Positions 51,611 to 60,654 of a DNA stretch of 64,000 bases are shown in pieces. This DNA comes from an uncultured Acidobacteriota bacterium (GTDB lineage: Bacteria > Acidobacteriota > Terriglobia > Bryobacterales > Bryobacteraceae). How positions within the stretch are numbered: position 1 is the stretch's first letter; every line of letters begins with the position of its first letter. The stretch lies in assembly GCA_902826685.1 (NCBI GenBank), contig CADEFT010000001.1, forward strand, positions 39,777-103,776. The letters run 5' to 3'. A program made the position numbers and the translations under genes. A model generated the notes under the pieces. The model was not told the origin of the DNA. It saw only the letters and a list, made by a program, of their open reading frames with translations, and searched no databases.

Positions 51611-54600
51611 ATGAATCGCATTTTCTCTTGTTTGGCATTCGTGTTTCTAATGCCTGGGCTGTTCGGCCAGGCGGATCGTTCCGCCATTCGCGGAGTGGTC
51701 ACGGACCCCAGCGGGGCCGTCGTCCCGAACGTTGAAGTGACGGTGTGGGATCTCTCGACCAACACCATCGCCCGCACCGTTCAAACCGATACCAACGGCA
51801 ACTACGAGATGGCGGACCTGAAGCCCGGTTCTTACCGGCTCAAGGCCGACGCCTCCGGCTTCAAGTCGTTCGTCGCCGAAAATCTGTTGCTGGTCGCCTC
51901 GCAGGTGCGCCGCATGGATATCGTCTTCCAGGTGGGCGCCACATCGGAAAGCGTCACCGTGGAAGCCGGCACCGCCGTCATCAATACGGAAACGGGTATG
52001 CTCAGCGGCAGCTTGTCGTCGCAGAATATTAAAGATTCGCCGCAGGTGCTGCCCTACCCCTCGGTCTACGCCATTCTCTCAACCATTCCGGGCATTCAGG
52101 GTTCCGGATGGCAGGTGCGCATCGCCGGCCAGGCGCCGCTTCAGACCTCGCAGGGCTTTGACGGGATTGAAAACGACCGCTACGGCGGCAACACCAACAA
52201 CGTCAACTTCTACGAGGACGTGCAAGTGGCCACATCCAACAACACGGCCGATAACGCGCGCGTTTCCAGTTTCAACATGACTTCCAAGCGCGGGGCCAAT
52301 CAGTTTCACGCGATGGCTTACTACAAGCACATCAACTCGGCGCTGAACGCCCGCAACTTCTTCGATCCGCGCAAGACGCCCTTCATCCAGCACGAATTTC
52401 AAGTGGAAGCGAGCGGCCCCATCTGGAAGGACAAGACGTTCTTCTACGCGTCCTATTTCGCTCATCGCATGCCGCTTGGATCGCTAGTGCAGGCGACGGT
52501 ACCGTCGCTGCCCATGCGCCGCGGCGACTTTTCGCAATTCACGCTGCCGAACCAGATTCTGCAGGACCCGCTGACGGCCGCCGACGCCGCGGGCAACCGT
52601 TCGCCGTTTGCGGGCAATATCATTCCCGCCAGCCGTATCAGCGGCGTGGCGACGAAAACGCAGGACAACTTCATTCCAGAGCCGAATCTGGGCAATCAGA
52701 ATCTGCTCAGCAACAACAATTTCAGCTTCGTGCACCCGTTCCACTACGATTTCTATCGCGGGGACTGGCCGTTTGTGCGCGTCGATCACAATATTTCGTC
52801 GAAGAATACGCTCTACGTGCGGTGGCTGATCGGGCGGTTTCCCTACATCCTCAGCCGCAGCCTGCCGAAGTTCAACTGGACGCGGCTGCGCGACCACCGG
52901 CAGTGGGCCATTTCAGACACGCATGTCTTTAGTCCGACGGTGGTCAACACGTTCCGCATGGGCATTCTTCCGAACCTCGGCCGCGACGGCGACGAGTTCC
53001 GCGGCGTGCGTCCGTTGCAGGGCGACGAAGCGGTATCCACCATCGGCCTGCAAGGCGTGAATCGGGGCAACTATAAGGCGCAGGGCTTCCCCACGATGAA
53101 CATCACCGGCGTGACCGCGCTTTCCACCATCGCCGGCGGCATCTGGGAAAAGAACCACGAATACTCGTTCGAGGATTCGCTGACCTGGACCAGGGGCAAG
53201 CACGTCTGGAAGGCCGGCGGCGAGTTTCGCGCGTTCTCCTCCTTCACTGGAACCATCCCCGAAGGAACCTACGGAATCTTCAATTTCAACGGGTCCATGA
53301 CCCGGTCCACTCTCGGCTACGCCGATTTCCTGCTAGGGGTCCCGCAAGCTTCCACCCGGCTGGATCCGCTCACCAATCGCACACGCACAAACAAGGAATG
53401 GGGGCTGTTCTTCACCGATACGTTCAAGATCACGCAGAGGCTGACGCTCGACTATGGCGTGCGCTACGACTACTACGCGCTGCCCACGTTCACCGACGGC
53501 CTGATGTACAACTGGGACCGCGCGAGCAACACCGTGAATGTGACTCCGGAAGGCCGCAACCGCATCCATCCGCTCTACCCCACCACCATCAGGATCGGCT
53601 CGGGGCCGGTGGTGCCGGTTCCCGACAAGAGGAACATCCGGCCCCGCCTGGCCGCCGCCTATCGCCTGACCGACAAGCTGGTATTCCGCGGAGGCTATGG
53701 CACCTACACCGAACGGCTCGATTATTTCCAGCGCGTTCTCACCGGCGGTCCTTTCCAGATTTCCGAAAACTATCAGAATGTGCTGGCGCCGGAGGGTGGA
53801 GCGCTGTTCACGCTCCCCAATCCCTTCCCGGTGAGTCTGGCCTCGGCGGCGATTCCCAGCCAAAGCATCACCGGCTATCCGATCCAGACCGACAACGGCA
53901 CCATCCATCAGTTCAATTTTTCGATCGAGCGCGATTGGCACAACCTGGGGTTCCGATCGTCTTACGTGGGTTCGCGCGGCATCGGGCAGAATTACACCAT
54001 CGGGATCAATAAGCCGGTACCAAGCCTGATTCCGTTCGCCCAGTCGCGGCGGCCCTATCCCGATTTTGTCGGTGTCACCGAAGCGCGCTCCGATGGGCGC
54101 ACCAAGTACGATTCGCTTCAGCTTCAGGTGCAGAAACGGATGGGCGACTTCACCTTCAACGCCCACTGGACGCTTGCCAACAGCTATGCCAACTTCCTGA
54201 ATCTGGAAAATCCCTATGCGGTGACCGACAAATGGGCGCGCCAAACCGGCGACCGGCGCCACTACGCCGTCATCACTTCCAATTGGCGTGTGCCGGTTGG
54301 GCGCGGGAAGAAGTTCCTGGCAGGCGCGCCGGCCGCCGCCGATTTCCTGCTTGGCGGATGGACGTTCAGCACGATGAGCTATTTCACCTCAGGCGCGTAT
54401 TTTTCGCCGGCGTTTTCGGGCTCCGACCCGTCGAACACCAACACCGTCGGCGGCATACCGGACCGCATCGCCAACGGCAATCTTCCGGGTGGCGAGCGAA
54501 ACTATAAGCGGTGGTTCGACGCCTCCGCCTTCCGCGCTCCGGCTCCCGGCACCTTCGGCAATTCCGGCGTGAACGTGCTGATCAGCCAGGGAATCAATGT

Positions 54601-54823
54601 GCATCACTTTGGCGCGTCGAAGCGCTTCCGCGTCACCGAGCGATTCTCGGCGACCTTCATCAGCCAGATCTCGGACGTGTTTAATACGCCGCATTTCACC
54701 GCACCGACCAACAACATCTCCGTGCCCGCGACCGTTGGCCAATTCACCAGCGTCGTGTCGGACTTCGAATCGGAGAAGGCAAACGGGCGACGCATCGCCT
54801 TCCTGCTGCGTCTCGAGTTTTGA
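51611..54823 (+). CDS. Oar-like TonB-dependent receptor family outer-membrane protein (3)
   Basis: A 1070-aa protein; the ATG at 51611 follows a purine-rich ribosome site AGGGAAGGG and begins a signal peptide (cleavage near LFGQ). The frame is open to 51467, but that part has no signal-like features. The regulatory-like domain is about 20-105 (AIRGVVTDPSGAVVPNVEV), then the plug and a barrel ending RRIAFLLRLEF with terminal Phe. A TATACT -10-like box lies at 51533-51538. The TGA stop shares three bases with the TTG start of a heptahaem cytochrome gene, which is unusual for this family. Confidence 0.94.
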   Translation: MNRIFSCLAFVFLMPGLFGQADRSAIRGVVTDPSGAVVPNVEVTVWDLSTNTIARTVQTDTNGNYEMADLKPGSYRLKADASGFKSFVAENLLLVASQVRRMDIVFQVGATSESVTVEAGTAVINTETGMLSGSLSSQNIKDSPQVLPYPSVYAILSTIPGIQGSGWQVRIAGQAPLQTSQGFDGIENDRYGGNTNNVNFYEDVQVATSNNTADNARVSSFNMTSKRGANQFHAMAYYKHINSALNARNFFDPRKTPFIQHEFQVEASGPIWKDKTFFYASYFAHRMPLGSLVQATVPSLPMRRGDFSQFTLPNQILQDPLTAADAAGNRSPFAGNIIPASRISGVATKTQDNFIPEPNLGNQNLLSNNNFSFVHPFHYDFYRGDWPFVRVDHNISSKNTLYVRWLIGRFPYILSRSLPKFNWTRLRDHRQWAISDTHVFSPTVVNTFRMGILPNLGRDGDEFRGVRPLQGDEAVSTIGLQGVNRGNYKAQGFPTMNITGVTALSTIAGGIWEKNHEYSFEDSLTWTRGKHVWKAGGEFRAFSSFTGTIPEGTYGIFNFNGSMTRSTLGYADFLLGVPQASTRLDPLTNRTRTNKEWGLFFTDTFKITQRLTLDYGVRYDYYALPTFTDGLMYNWDRASNTVNVTPEGRNRIHPLYPTTIRIGSGPVVPVPDKRNIRPRLAAAYRLTDKLVFRGGYGTYTERLDYFQRVLTGGPFQISENYQNVLAPEGGALFTLPNPFPVSLASAAIPSQSITGYPIQTDNGTIHQFNFSIERDWHNLGFRSSYVGSRGIGQNYTIGINKPVPSLIPFAQSRRPYPDFVGVTEARSDGRTKYDSLQLQVQKRMGDFTFNAHWTLANSYANFLNLENPYAVTDKWARQTGDRRHYAVITSNWRVPVGRGKKFLAGAPAAADFLLGGWTFSTMSYFTSGAYFSPAFSGSDPSNTNTVGGIPDRIANGNLPGGERNYKRWFDASAFRAPAPGTFGNSGVNVLISQGINVHHFGASKRFRVTERFSATFISQISDVFNTPHFTAPTNNISVPATVGQFTSVVSDFESEKANGRRIAFLLRLEF

Positions 54824-55746
54824 TCCGGGCGGGGGCCATCGCGATCTGGTTGTGCGCCGCTGGCGGTGCGCAGTCCGCTCTCGATTGCGCTTCCTGCCAC
54901 AAGACCATCGCGGAATCGTTCGCCCGCACGGCGCACGCCAGAGCGTCGGGCCTGGCGTCGGCGGAAACGATCGCCGGCTCGTTCGAACCCGGCCGCAACG
55001 AACTGCGCACGCATCGCGACGGCGTTTGGTTTCGCATGCGCCAGCGCGGGGGACGCTTCTATCAGACGGGCATCGATGCCGCGGGCGAGCGCACTGAGCC
55101 GTTCGACCTGGTGATCGGATCCGGCCGCCGCGGCCAGTCCTATTTGTACTGGCGGGATGGCCTGCTGTTCCAACTGCCCGTCTCCTATCACGTTCAGTCG
55201 GGGAAGTGGATCAACAGCCCCGGGTATGAAGACGGAGTGGTCCACTTCGGCCGCGGCATTCCGCCACAATGCCTCGATTGCCATGCCTCGGGGTTCCGGC
55301 TCGAATCCTCGGGCTCGAAGCCTCGCTATGCGGCGGGCCACACGACCGGCCTTACCTGCGCCAAGTGCCACGGCGAAGCGAACCGGCACGAAGAGTTGAA
55401 ACGCCCGGCGAGTCTCGATCTTTGTGCCCGCTGTCATTCGGGTCTGCCGGGCGAGTCGCACGGCGGCCCGGACGTGCATGGCAATCAGGTGGGCCTTCTG
55501 CAAGCGAGCCGTTGTTTCCAGAAAAGCGGGTCGATGAGCTGCGGCTCCTGCCACGACGTGCATCGCGTGGAGCGGGACCCGGCGGCGCTATCGGCCCGCT
55601 GCGGCCTGTGTCACGCACCCGGCAACTGCCCCAAGGCTGCCGGAAACAGCACGGGCTGCGTGGAATGCCACATGCCCCTCACGCCATCGAAGCTGATCCA
55701 GGTGCAGTCTTACCGCACCCATCGCATCGCGGTATACCGGAAATAG
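54820..55746 (+). CDS. Seven-haem cytochrome c, secreted
   Basis: A 308-aa exported protein with seven CXXCH haem-binding motifs: CASCH 23-27, CLDCH 151-155, CAKCH 180-184, CARCH 202-206, CGSCH 241-245, CGLCH 261-265 and CVECH 280-284. A long gap of about 125 residues between the first and second motifs is a beta-rich domain (GRRGQSYLYWRDGLLFQLPVSYH). The start is TTG at 54820, overlapping the receptor stop as TTGA; a signal peptide (GAIAIWLCAAGGAQSA) follows. It should carry electrons or bind substrate at the cell envelope. Related doubled-CXXCH cytochromes often occur beside CRTAC1 proteins, as here. Confidence 0.9.
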   Translation: MIRAGAIAIWLCAAGGAQSALDCASCHKTIAESFARTAHARASGLASAETIAGSFEPGRNELRTHRDGVWFRMRQRGGRFYQTGIDAAGERTEPFDLVIGSGRRGQSYLYWRDGLLFQLPVSYHVQSGKWINSPGYEDGVVHFGRGIPPQCLDCHASGFRLESSGSKPRYAAGHTTGLTCAKCHGEANRHEELKRPASLDLCARCHSGLPGESHGGPDVHGNQVGLLQASRCFQKSGSMSCGSCHDVHRVERDPAALSARCGLCHAPGNCPKAAGNSTGCVECHMPLTPSKLIQVQSYRTHRIAVYRK

Positions 55747-55748
55747 AC

Positions 55749-57350
55749 ATGCTGCCCGCGCTGCTGCTTGCCATCCGGTTCGTCGAAGTGGGAATCGAAA
55801 GCGGACTGATACACAAGCATCAAAGCGGCGCTTCGCCGGAAAAGCTGGTACCGGAAACATTCGGCGCCGGACTCGCCGCCTTCGACTACGACGGCGATGG
55901 CTGGGTGGATCTGTTCTTCGTCAATGGATCGGACATCGCACGCGGCAAGCCCGGCTTGGGCAACAGGCTCTATCGCAATCGGGGCGGGATGAAGTTCACC
56001 GATGTCACGGACGCGTCCGGCCTGCGCGGCGATGGCGCCTTCGGAACCGGCGTGGCCGTGGGCGACTACGACAACGACGGCCGTCCCGACGTCTACGTCA
56101 CCGCCTTTGGCGCCAATCGTCTTTACCGCAATGAGGGTGGCACGTTCCGCGACGTGACCGCCGCCAGCGGCGTGGCGGGCGGCGGCTGGTCGAGCAGCGC
56201 GGGCTTTGTCGACTACAACCGCGACGGCTACCTGGATCTTTACGTCGTTCGCTACCTGGAGTACGACCCCGCCGACAATCCTTACTGCGGGTTCCGCAAG
56301 CCGGGCTACCGCATGTACTGCGATCCGCGCCTGTTCGACGGCAAGCCGGATCTTCTGTATCGCAACAACGGCGACGGCACGTTCACCGATGTCTCGAAAG
56401 CCAGCGGAATCGCCAACGCAGCGGGCAAGGGGCTGGGCGTCGCCGTGGGCGACATCGACAATGACGGCTGGCCCGATCTCTATATCGCCAATGACGGCGT
56501 GCGCAATTTCCTCTACCACAACCAGCGCGACGGCACGTTTGCCGACATCGCCTACGGCGCGGGCGTGGGTTTCGACGGTGAGGGCAAGCCGCAGGCCGGC
56601 ATGGGCACCGAGATGGCCGACTACGACGGCGACGGGCTCGCCGACATCTTCGTCACCAATTTCTCCGGCGAGTTGAACACGCTCTACCGCAACCTGGGGA
56701 AGTTGGTTTTCGACGATGTGACGAGGAAGGCCGGGCTGCAATCGGGCCTGACGCCGCTCGGGTTCGGAACGCGCCTGTTCGATTTCGACAACGACGGCGA
56801 CCTGGATCTCCATGTCACCAACGGTCACGTCATCGACAACGTGACGCTGTATCATCCGCAATTGCGGTACGCCCAGCGCGACCTGTTGTATGCCAACTCA
56901 GGCGATGGCACGTTTCAGGATGTATCGGCCATCGCCGGCCCTGCCTTTGCCATCGAGCATGCCGGCCGCGGATCGGTGGCCGCGGATTTCGACAATGACG
57001 GCGACCTCGACCTCGCCATCTCGAACCTGGGCGACCGGCCGTTTCTTTTTCGCAACGACACGAGGCCGGTGGGCCATTGGCTGTCGCTCGATCTCACCAG
57101 GCCGGATGCGCGGGTGGAGGTGACGCTGAACGGCAGGACGCAGCATCGCTACGCAACCAGCGTGAACAGCTACCTGTCGAGTGGCGATTCGCGCGTGCAT
57201 TTTGGCCTTGGCCAGGCCGTCAAAGCGGACCGCGTTCAGATCCTCTGGGCAGACGGCTCGAAAACGGTTTTCGAAAATGTCGCGGCCGATCGTGTGATCC
57301 GGGTTTCGGGGCCTATCCGCAGGTCACGCAATAGCGATATACTGCCCTAG
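55749..57350 (+). CDS. CRTAC1-type FG-GAP/VCBS repeat protein with ASPIC/UnbV domain
   Basis: A 533-aa protein; the ATG at 55749 is 2 bp after the cytochrome stop, and the longer open frame upstream is antisense-like to nothing and lacks a signal. The N-terminus is hydrophobic (LPALLLAIRFVEVG). Seven calcium-binding DxDxDG loops of FG-GAP/VCBS blades are seen (DYDGDGWVD, DYDNDGRPD, DYNRDGYLD, DIDNDGWPD, DYDGDGLAD and two DFDNDGDLD). The last 90 residues form the ASPIC/UnbV domain (RVEVTLNGRTQHR, SYLSSGDSRVHFGLG). Such propellers are extracellular and common in Acidobacteria; the partner and ligand are unknown. Confidence 0.9.
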   Translation: MLPALLLAIRFVEVGIESGLIHKHQSGASPEKLVPETFGAGLAAFDYDGDGWVDLFFVNGSDIARGKPGLGNRLYRNRGGMKFTDVTDASGLRGDGAFGTGVAVGDYDNDGRPDVYVTAFGANRLYRNEGGTFRDVTAASGVAGGGWSSSAGFVDYNRDGYLDLYVVRYLEYDPADNPYCGFRKPGYRMYCDPRLFDGKPDLLYRNNGDGTFTDVSKASGIANAAGKGLGVAVGDIDNDGWPDLYIANDGVRNFLYHNQRDGTFADIAYGAGVGFDGEGKPQAGMGTEMADYDGDGLADIFVTNFSGELNTLYRNLGKLVFDDVTRKAGLQSGLTPLGFGTRLFDFDNDGDLDLHVTNGHVIDNVTLYHPQLRYAQRDLLYANSGDGTFQDVSAIAGPAFAIEHAGRGSVAADFDNDGDLDLAISNLGDRPFLFRNDTRPVGHWLSLDLTRPDARVEVTLNGRTQHRYATSVNSYLSSGDSRVHFGLGQAVKADRVQILWADGSKTVFENVAADRVIRVSGPIRRSRNSDILP

Positions 57351-57361
57351 CTTCATCGGCC

Positions 57362-59227
57362 ATGATGCCCATTCGCCTGTTTTGCCTCGTGACCCGGTTG
57401 TCACTTGCCGCTATCGTTCTGTGCGGCTTGCTGCCGGGCCAGGTACAGTTAACATCCGGTGTAACGCAACCGGTTGCCATCAACACCTTCGCCACCTGCA
57501 CGGCGCTCCCGCCCAACACCTGCATCGTCTGGGACACCACCTACTACATTGATGTGCCGGCCGAGGCCACGCGCCTCGACCTTAACGTGGAGCAGTCCAC
57601 CGGTACGCAACTGCGAGTTTACGGGCGTCTCGGCTCGAGTCCCACCGTGGTAAGCAACACGATCGTAGCCGAATTCGGTTCGGTTCCCGGCAATCCCTTC
57701 AGCCTGACCCGCGCCGGCGGCCTGACCACCGGGAGATATTTCCTGCGCACAGCCGTCTCGATATTCTCGTCGACCACAGTCAACGTCAGCGGCAGTTTCA
57801 CACTCACCCTGCAAGGCACGGCGGCCTATTCCATTGGCGGCACCGTTCGAGACCAATCGAGTAGCCCGGTCTCCGGAGTGCAACTCAGCCTTACCGGCGG
57901 ATCGGCGAACTCCGCGACTACGGGTACCCCGGGCACTTACTCCTTCGCAAGCCTCGCCGCCGGGTCAAACTATACCGTGACGCCTTCGAAGGCGGGCTGC
58001 ACATTCATTCCGGTGAACCGGCCTTTTGTCAACCTTGCCGGCAATCAGGTGGCGCAGGACTTTGTGGCCACCTGCCCCACCGTGGCTCCTACGTCGTATA
58101 GTTTCGTTCCCGTGGCTCCGTGCCGGGTCGCCGATACTCGCGACGGCCAGGGAAAGACTGGAGCGTTCGGCCCTCCGGCTCTCGGCGCTGGAGCGATCCG
58201 GGACATTCCCGTGCCGCAGAGCACCTGCAACGTGCCGGCGAGCGCAAAGGCCTATTCCCTGAACTTTACCGTGGTGCCCAAAGTCGCTCTGTCTTTTCTC
58301 ACCACGTGGCCCACCGGTCAGGCGCAGCCGTTGGTTTCCACGCTCAATTCCTTCCACGGAGGAATCGTCGCCAACGCTGCCATCGTGCCCGCGGGCGCCA
58401 ACGGAGCCATCAGCGTCTTCGTCACTGACGCCGCCGATGTGATTGTCGATATCAACGGATACTTCGACAGCCCGAGCGTCCCCAACGCTCTCGACTTCTA
58501 TCCCATAACCCCATGCCGCACCGCCGATACACGCGGCGGGTTCGGTGGGTTGTTCGGCCCCCCCAGCCTCGCGGCGGGAACCTCCCGCGTATTTCCTCTG
58601 CTCACCGGCGGCTGCCCGCTTCCCCCAGCGGCTCGTGCGTACTCGTTGAATGCGACCGTGGTTCCTCCTCAGCCCCTGAGCTATCTCACGCTCTATCCCT
58701 CCGGCGCCGCTCAACCTCTGGTTTCCACACTCAATTCCTTCGAAGGTTTCATCGTGGCGAACGCGGCCATCGTGCCCGCCGGCAATGGTGGAGCGATTAG
58801 CGCCTTCGTTACCCATCTCACCGATCTCGTGCTCGACCTGAACGGCTACTTCGACGTTCCATCCACCGCCGGTTTGAAGTTTTATCCTCTCGCGCCTTGC
58901 CGGCTGGCCGATACACGTAGCGCCCAGGGACCGGTGATGGCGGCTGGCTCCTCGCGATCCTTCGCGGTCGCCGGAGTTTGCTCCGTTCCAGCCCCGGCGC
59001 AGGCCTACTCGTTGAACGTTACAGTGGTGCCCACCGAGCCGCTGGCTTTTCTCACGCTTTGGCCCACGGGTCTGACTCGGCCCACGGTCTCCACGCTCAA
59101 TTCCTTCCAGGGAAGAATCCTTGCCAATGCCGCCATCGTGCCCGCCGGGACCGGTGGAACCGCCTCGGTGTTCGTGACGAATACCACGCACGTGATTTTG
59201 GATATCAACGGCTACTTCGCGCCGTAG
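57362..59227 (+). CDS. Secreted protein with three tandem ADTR/NGYF modules
   Basis: A 621-aa exported protein. After a signal peptide (cleavage near LPGQ) come a PPC-like beta domain (about 45-155), a carboxypeptidase-regulatory-like domain (about 158-235) and three tandem modules beginning near residues 243, 376 and 504. Each has PCR-ADTR, then AYSLN-TVVP, L-P-G, STLNSF-G-I-ANAAIVPAG and ends with a V-D-NGYF motif. Modules this regular are probably beta-propeller or solenoid units binding a surface partner. I do not recognise a name for them. It is 11 bp after the CRTAC1 gene and overlaps the convergent TPR gene by 16 bp. Confidence 0.82.
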   Translation: MMPIRLFCLVTRLSLAAIVLCGLLPGQVQLTSGVTQPVAINTFATCTALPPNTCIVWDTTYYIDVPAEATRLDLNVEQSTGTQLRVYGRLGSSPTVVSNTIVAEFGSVPGNPFSLTRAGGLTTGRYFLRTAVSIFSSTTVNVSGSFTLTLQGTAAYSIGGTVRDQSSSPVSGVQLSLTGGSANSATTGTPGTYSFASLAAGSNYTVTPSKAGCTFIPVNRPFVNLAGNQVAQDFVATCPTVAPTSYSFVPVAPCRVADTRDGQGKTGAFGPPALGAGAIRDIPVPQSTCNVPASAKAYSLNFTVVPKVALSFLTTWPTGQAQPLVSTLNSFHGGIVANAAIVPAGANGAISVFVTDAADVIVDINGYFDSPSVPNALDFYPITPCRTADTRGGFGGLFGPPSLAAGTSRVFPLLTGGCPLPPAARAYSLNATVVPPQPLSYLTLYPSGAAQPLVSTLNSFEGFIVANAAIVPAGNGGAISAFVTHLTDLVLDLNGYFDVPSTAGLKFYPLAPCRLADTRSAQGPVMAAGSSRSFAVAGVCSVPAPAQAYSLNVTVVPTEPLAFLTLWPTGLTRPTVSTLNSFQGRILANAAIVPAGTGGTASVFVTNTTHVILDINGYFAP

Positions 59228-60132
59228 GCGCAAGGCTCGCGTGACGGGTCCACCTGTACCGCTTGCGCGAACCAAATCCTGGCGCGCGACTCATTGCCCT
59301 GGTCGAGATGGATGAAACCTTGTTCGCAGGCGGCCTCACCCAGCAGCTTCTGAAAGTAGGGCGAACTCAATTGCGGCGCGGCCTCGGCAAGTGCGAGTTC
59401 CTTCCGCGCTTCATCGAAGCGGCGCTGGCGGCGCAATACCTGGGCGAGACGAAGGTGCGGTTCGGCGCGCGCGGGATCGAGCGCGATGGCTTTGCGAAAG
59501 TGCGATTCCGCCTCACCCGGCCGCCGCGCGTCCAGATGAATCACACCCGCGAGCGACAGCGTGTCGATGGATACCGGCGGCTTCGCCATCAGCCTCTTCA
59601 GGTCGTCCAGAGCACGCGCGTCGTCTTTGCGATCGCGCCACGCAAGCGCCCGGTAATAGAGGGCGGGCAGCGCCTCATCGCCCGATGCGAGCGCCTGGCC
59701 GGTCAGCTCGATCGCCGCCTGCGTATCGCCCTGCTGCCGCCGTGCCTCGCCGAGCAATGCTAACAGGTAATGTTCGCCTGGCTTCTTCGCGATCGCGCGG
59801 CGCAGCTCGGCTTCCGCCTGGCGCACACGGCCCAGGTCGAGATCGATGCGCGCGATGTAAAAGCTCGCCAGCACCAGCGATTCGTCGAGCTCGCGCGCCT
59901 GTTGGAATTCGGTCTTGGCCTGAGCCACGAACTCCGCCGCACCCTTGGCCAGATAGGCTTGCCCCAGCATCAGGTGAGACGGCGCCGAACGCGGATTCAG
60001 CGCCACGGCCCGCGTGAGATCGCGGATCGCTTCCTCGTAGCGGCGCTGCTCGATGTGGTGAGCCGCGGTGCGTAACAAATCCGCCGGGGCGCTTTGGAGC
60101 CAAAGAAGAACGGCGACGGCGGCAGGCCCCAT
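59212..60132 (-). CDS. Tetratricopeptide repeat protein
   Basis: A 306-aa protein with about seven TPR-like units, for example RRYEEAIRDLTRAVALNPRSA, RVRQAEAELRRAIAKKPGE, DTQAAIELTGQALASGDEA and RPGEAESHFRKAIALDPARAE. A short hydrophobic N-terminus (AAVAVLLWLQSAPA) may be a signal peptide. TPR proteins act as protein-binding scaffolds. Its stop lies inside the end of the convergent triple-module gene (16-bp overlap), which argues that both frames are under selection there. TPR proteins often accompany CRTAC1 proteins, so a link is possible. Confidence 0.88.
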   Translation of the reverse strand: MGPAAVAVLLWLQSAPADLLRTAAHHIEQRRYEEAIRDLTRAVALNPRSAPSHLMLGQAYLAKGAAEFVAQAKTEFQQARELDESLVLASFYIARIDLDLGRVRQAEAELRRAIAKKPGEHYLLALLGEARRQQGDTQAAIELTGQALASGDEALPALYYRALAWRDRKDDARALDDLKRLMAKPPVSIDTLSLAGVIHLDARRPGEAESHFRKAIALDPARAEPHLRLAQVLRRQRRFDEARKELALAEAAPQLSSPYFQKLLGEAACEQGFIHLDQGNESRARIWFAQAVQVDPSREPCAYGAK

Positions 60133-60170
60133 TTCGCCGCGATTGTAGCACCGCGTTAATCTGAAGATCT

Positions 60171-60653
60171 ATGACCGCCATGCCATTCCTCTTGACACTG
60201 TTCTGCGCACTCGGCTCCGGCGTCGTGGGTGGAGTCTTCTATGGCTTCTCCACGTTCGTCATGGCGGCGCTCATGCGATTACCAGCCTCACAAGGGATCG
60301 CGGCGATGCAGAGCATCAATATTGCGGTGATTAATCCACTCTTCTTCGCGGCGTTCCTGGGCACGGCCGCGGCGAGCGTCGCGGCAGCCATCGTCTCGCT
60401 GCGAGCCTGGGAACAACCTGGCTCGGGATGGCGTCTGGCCGGCTGCGTCTTTTACCTGGCAGGCTGCATTCTGGTGACGATGGCGTGCAACGTTCCTCGC
60501 AACGACGCCCTGGCCAGACTGGACTCAACATCGGCTGCCAGCGCCGAACCCTGGACGGCGTACGCCGCCGAATGGACCATGTGGAATCACGTGCGAACAG
60601 TCGCCAGCATCGCCGCCGCCGCAGCGTTCACCATGGCGTTATGCCGCCGCTGA
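60171..60653 (+). CDS. DUF1772 family membrane protein
   Basis: A 160-aa integral membrane protein with four hydrophobic helices, beginning GSGVVGGVFYGFSTFVMAAL, with NVPRNDALA in a loop and WTMWNHVRTVASIAAAAAF at the end, which match DUF1772, a family that includes anthrone oxygenases and many uncharacterised proteins. The start is the ATG at 60171, or 60180. It is divergent from the TPR gene (38 bp) and meets the convergent DUF1552 gene with one base between. Substrate unknown. Confidence 0.85.
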   Translation: MTAMPFLLTLFCALGSGVVGGVFYGFSTFVMAALMRLPASQGIAAMQSINIAVINPLFFAAFLGTAAASVAAAIVSLRAWEQPGSGWRLAGCVFYLAGCILVTMACNVPRNDALARLDSTSAASAEPWTAYAAEWTMWNHVRTVASIAAAAAFTMALCRR

Positions 60654-60654
60654 A

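Noticed and set aside
55269..55748. N-terminal extension of the CRTAC1-type gene
   Set aside because: It overlaps the cytochrome gene, whose CXXCH motifs are clear in the other frame.
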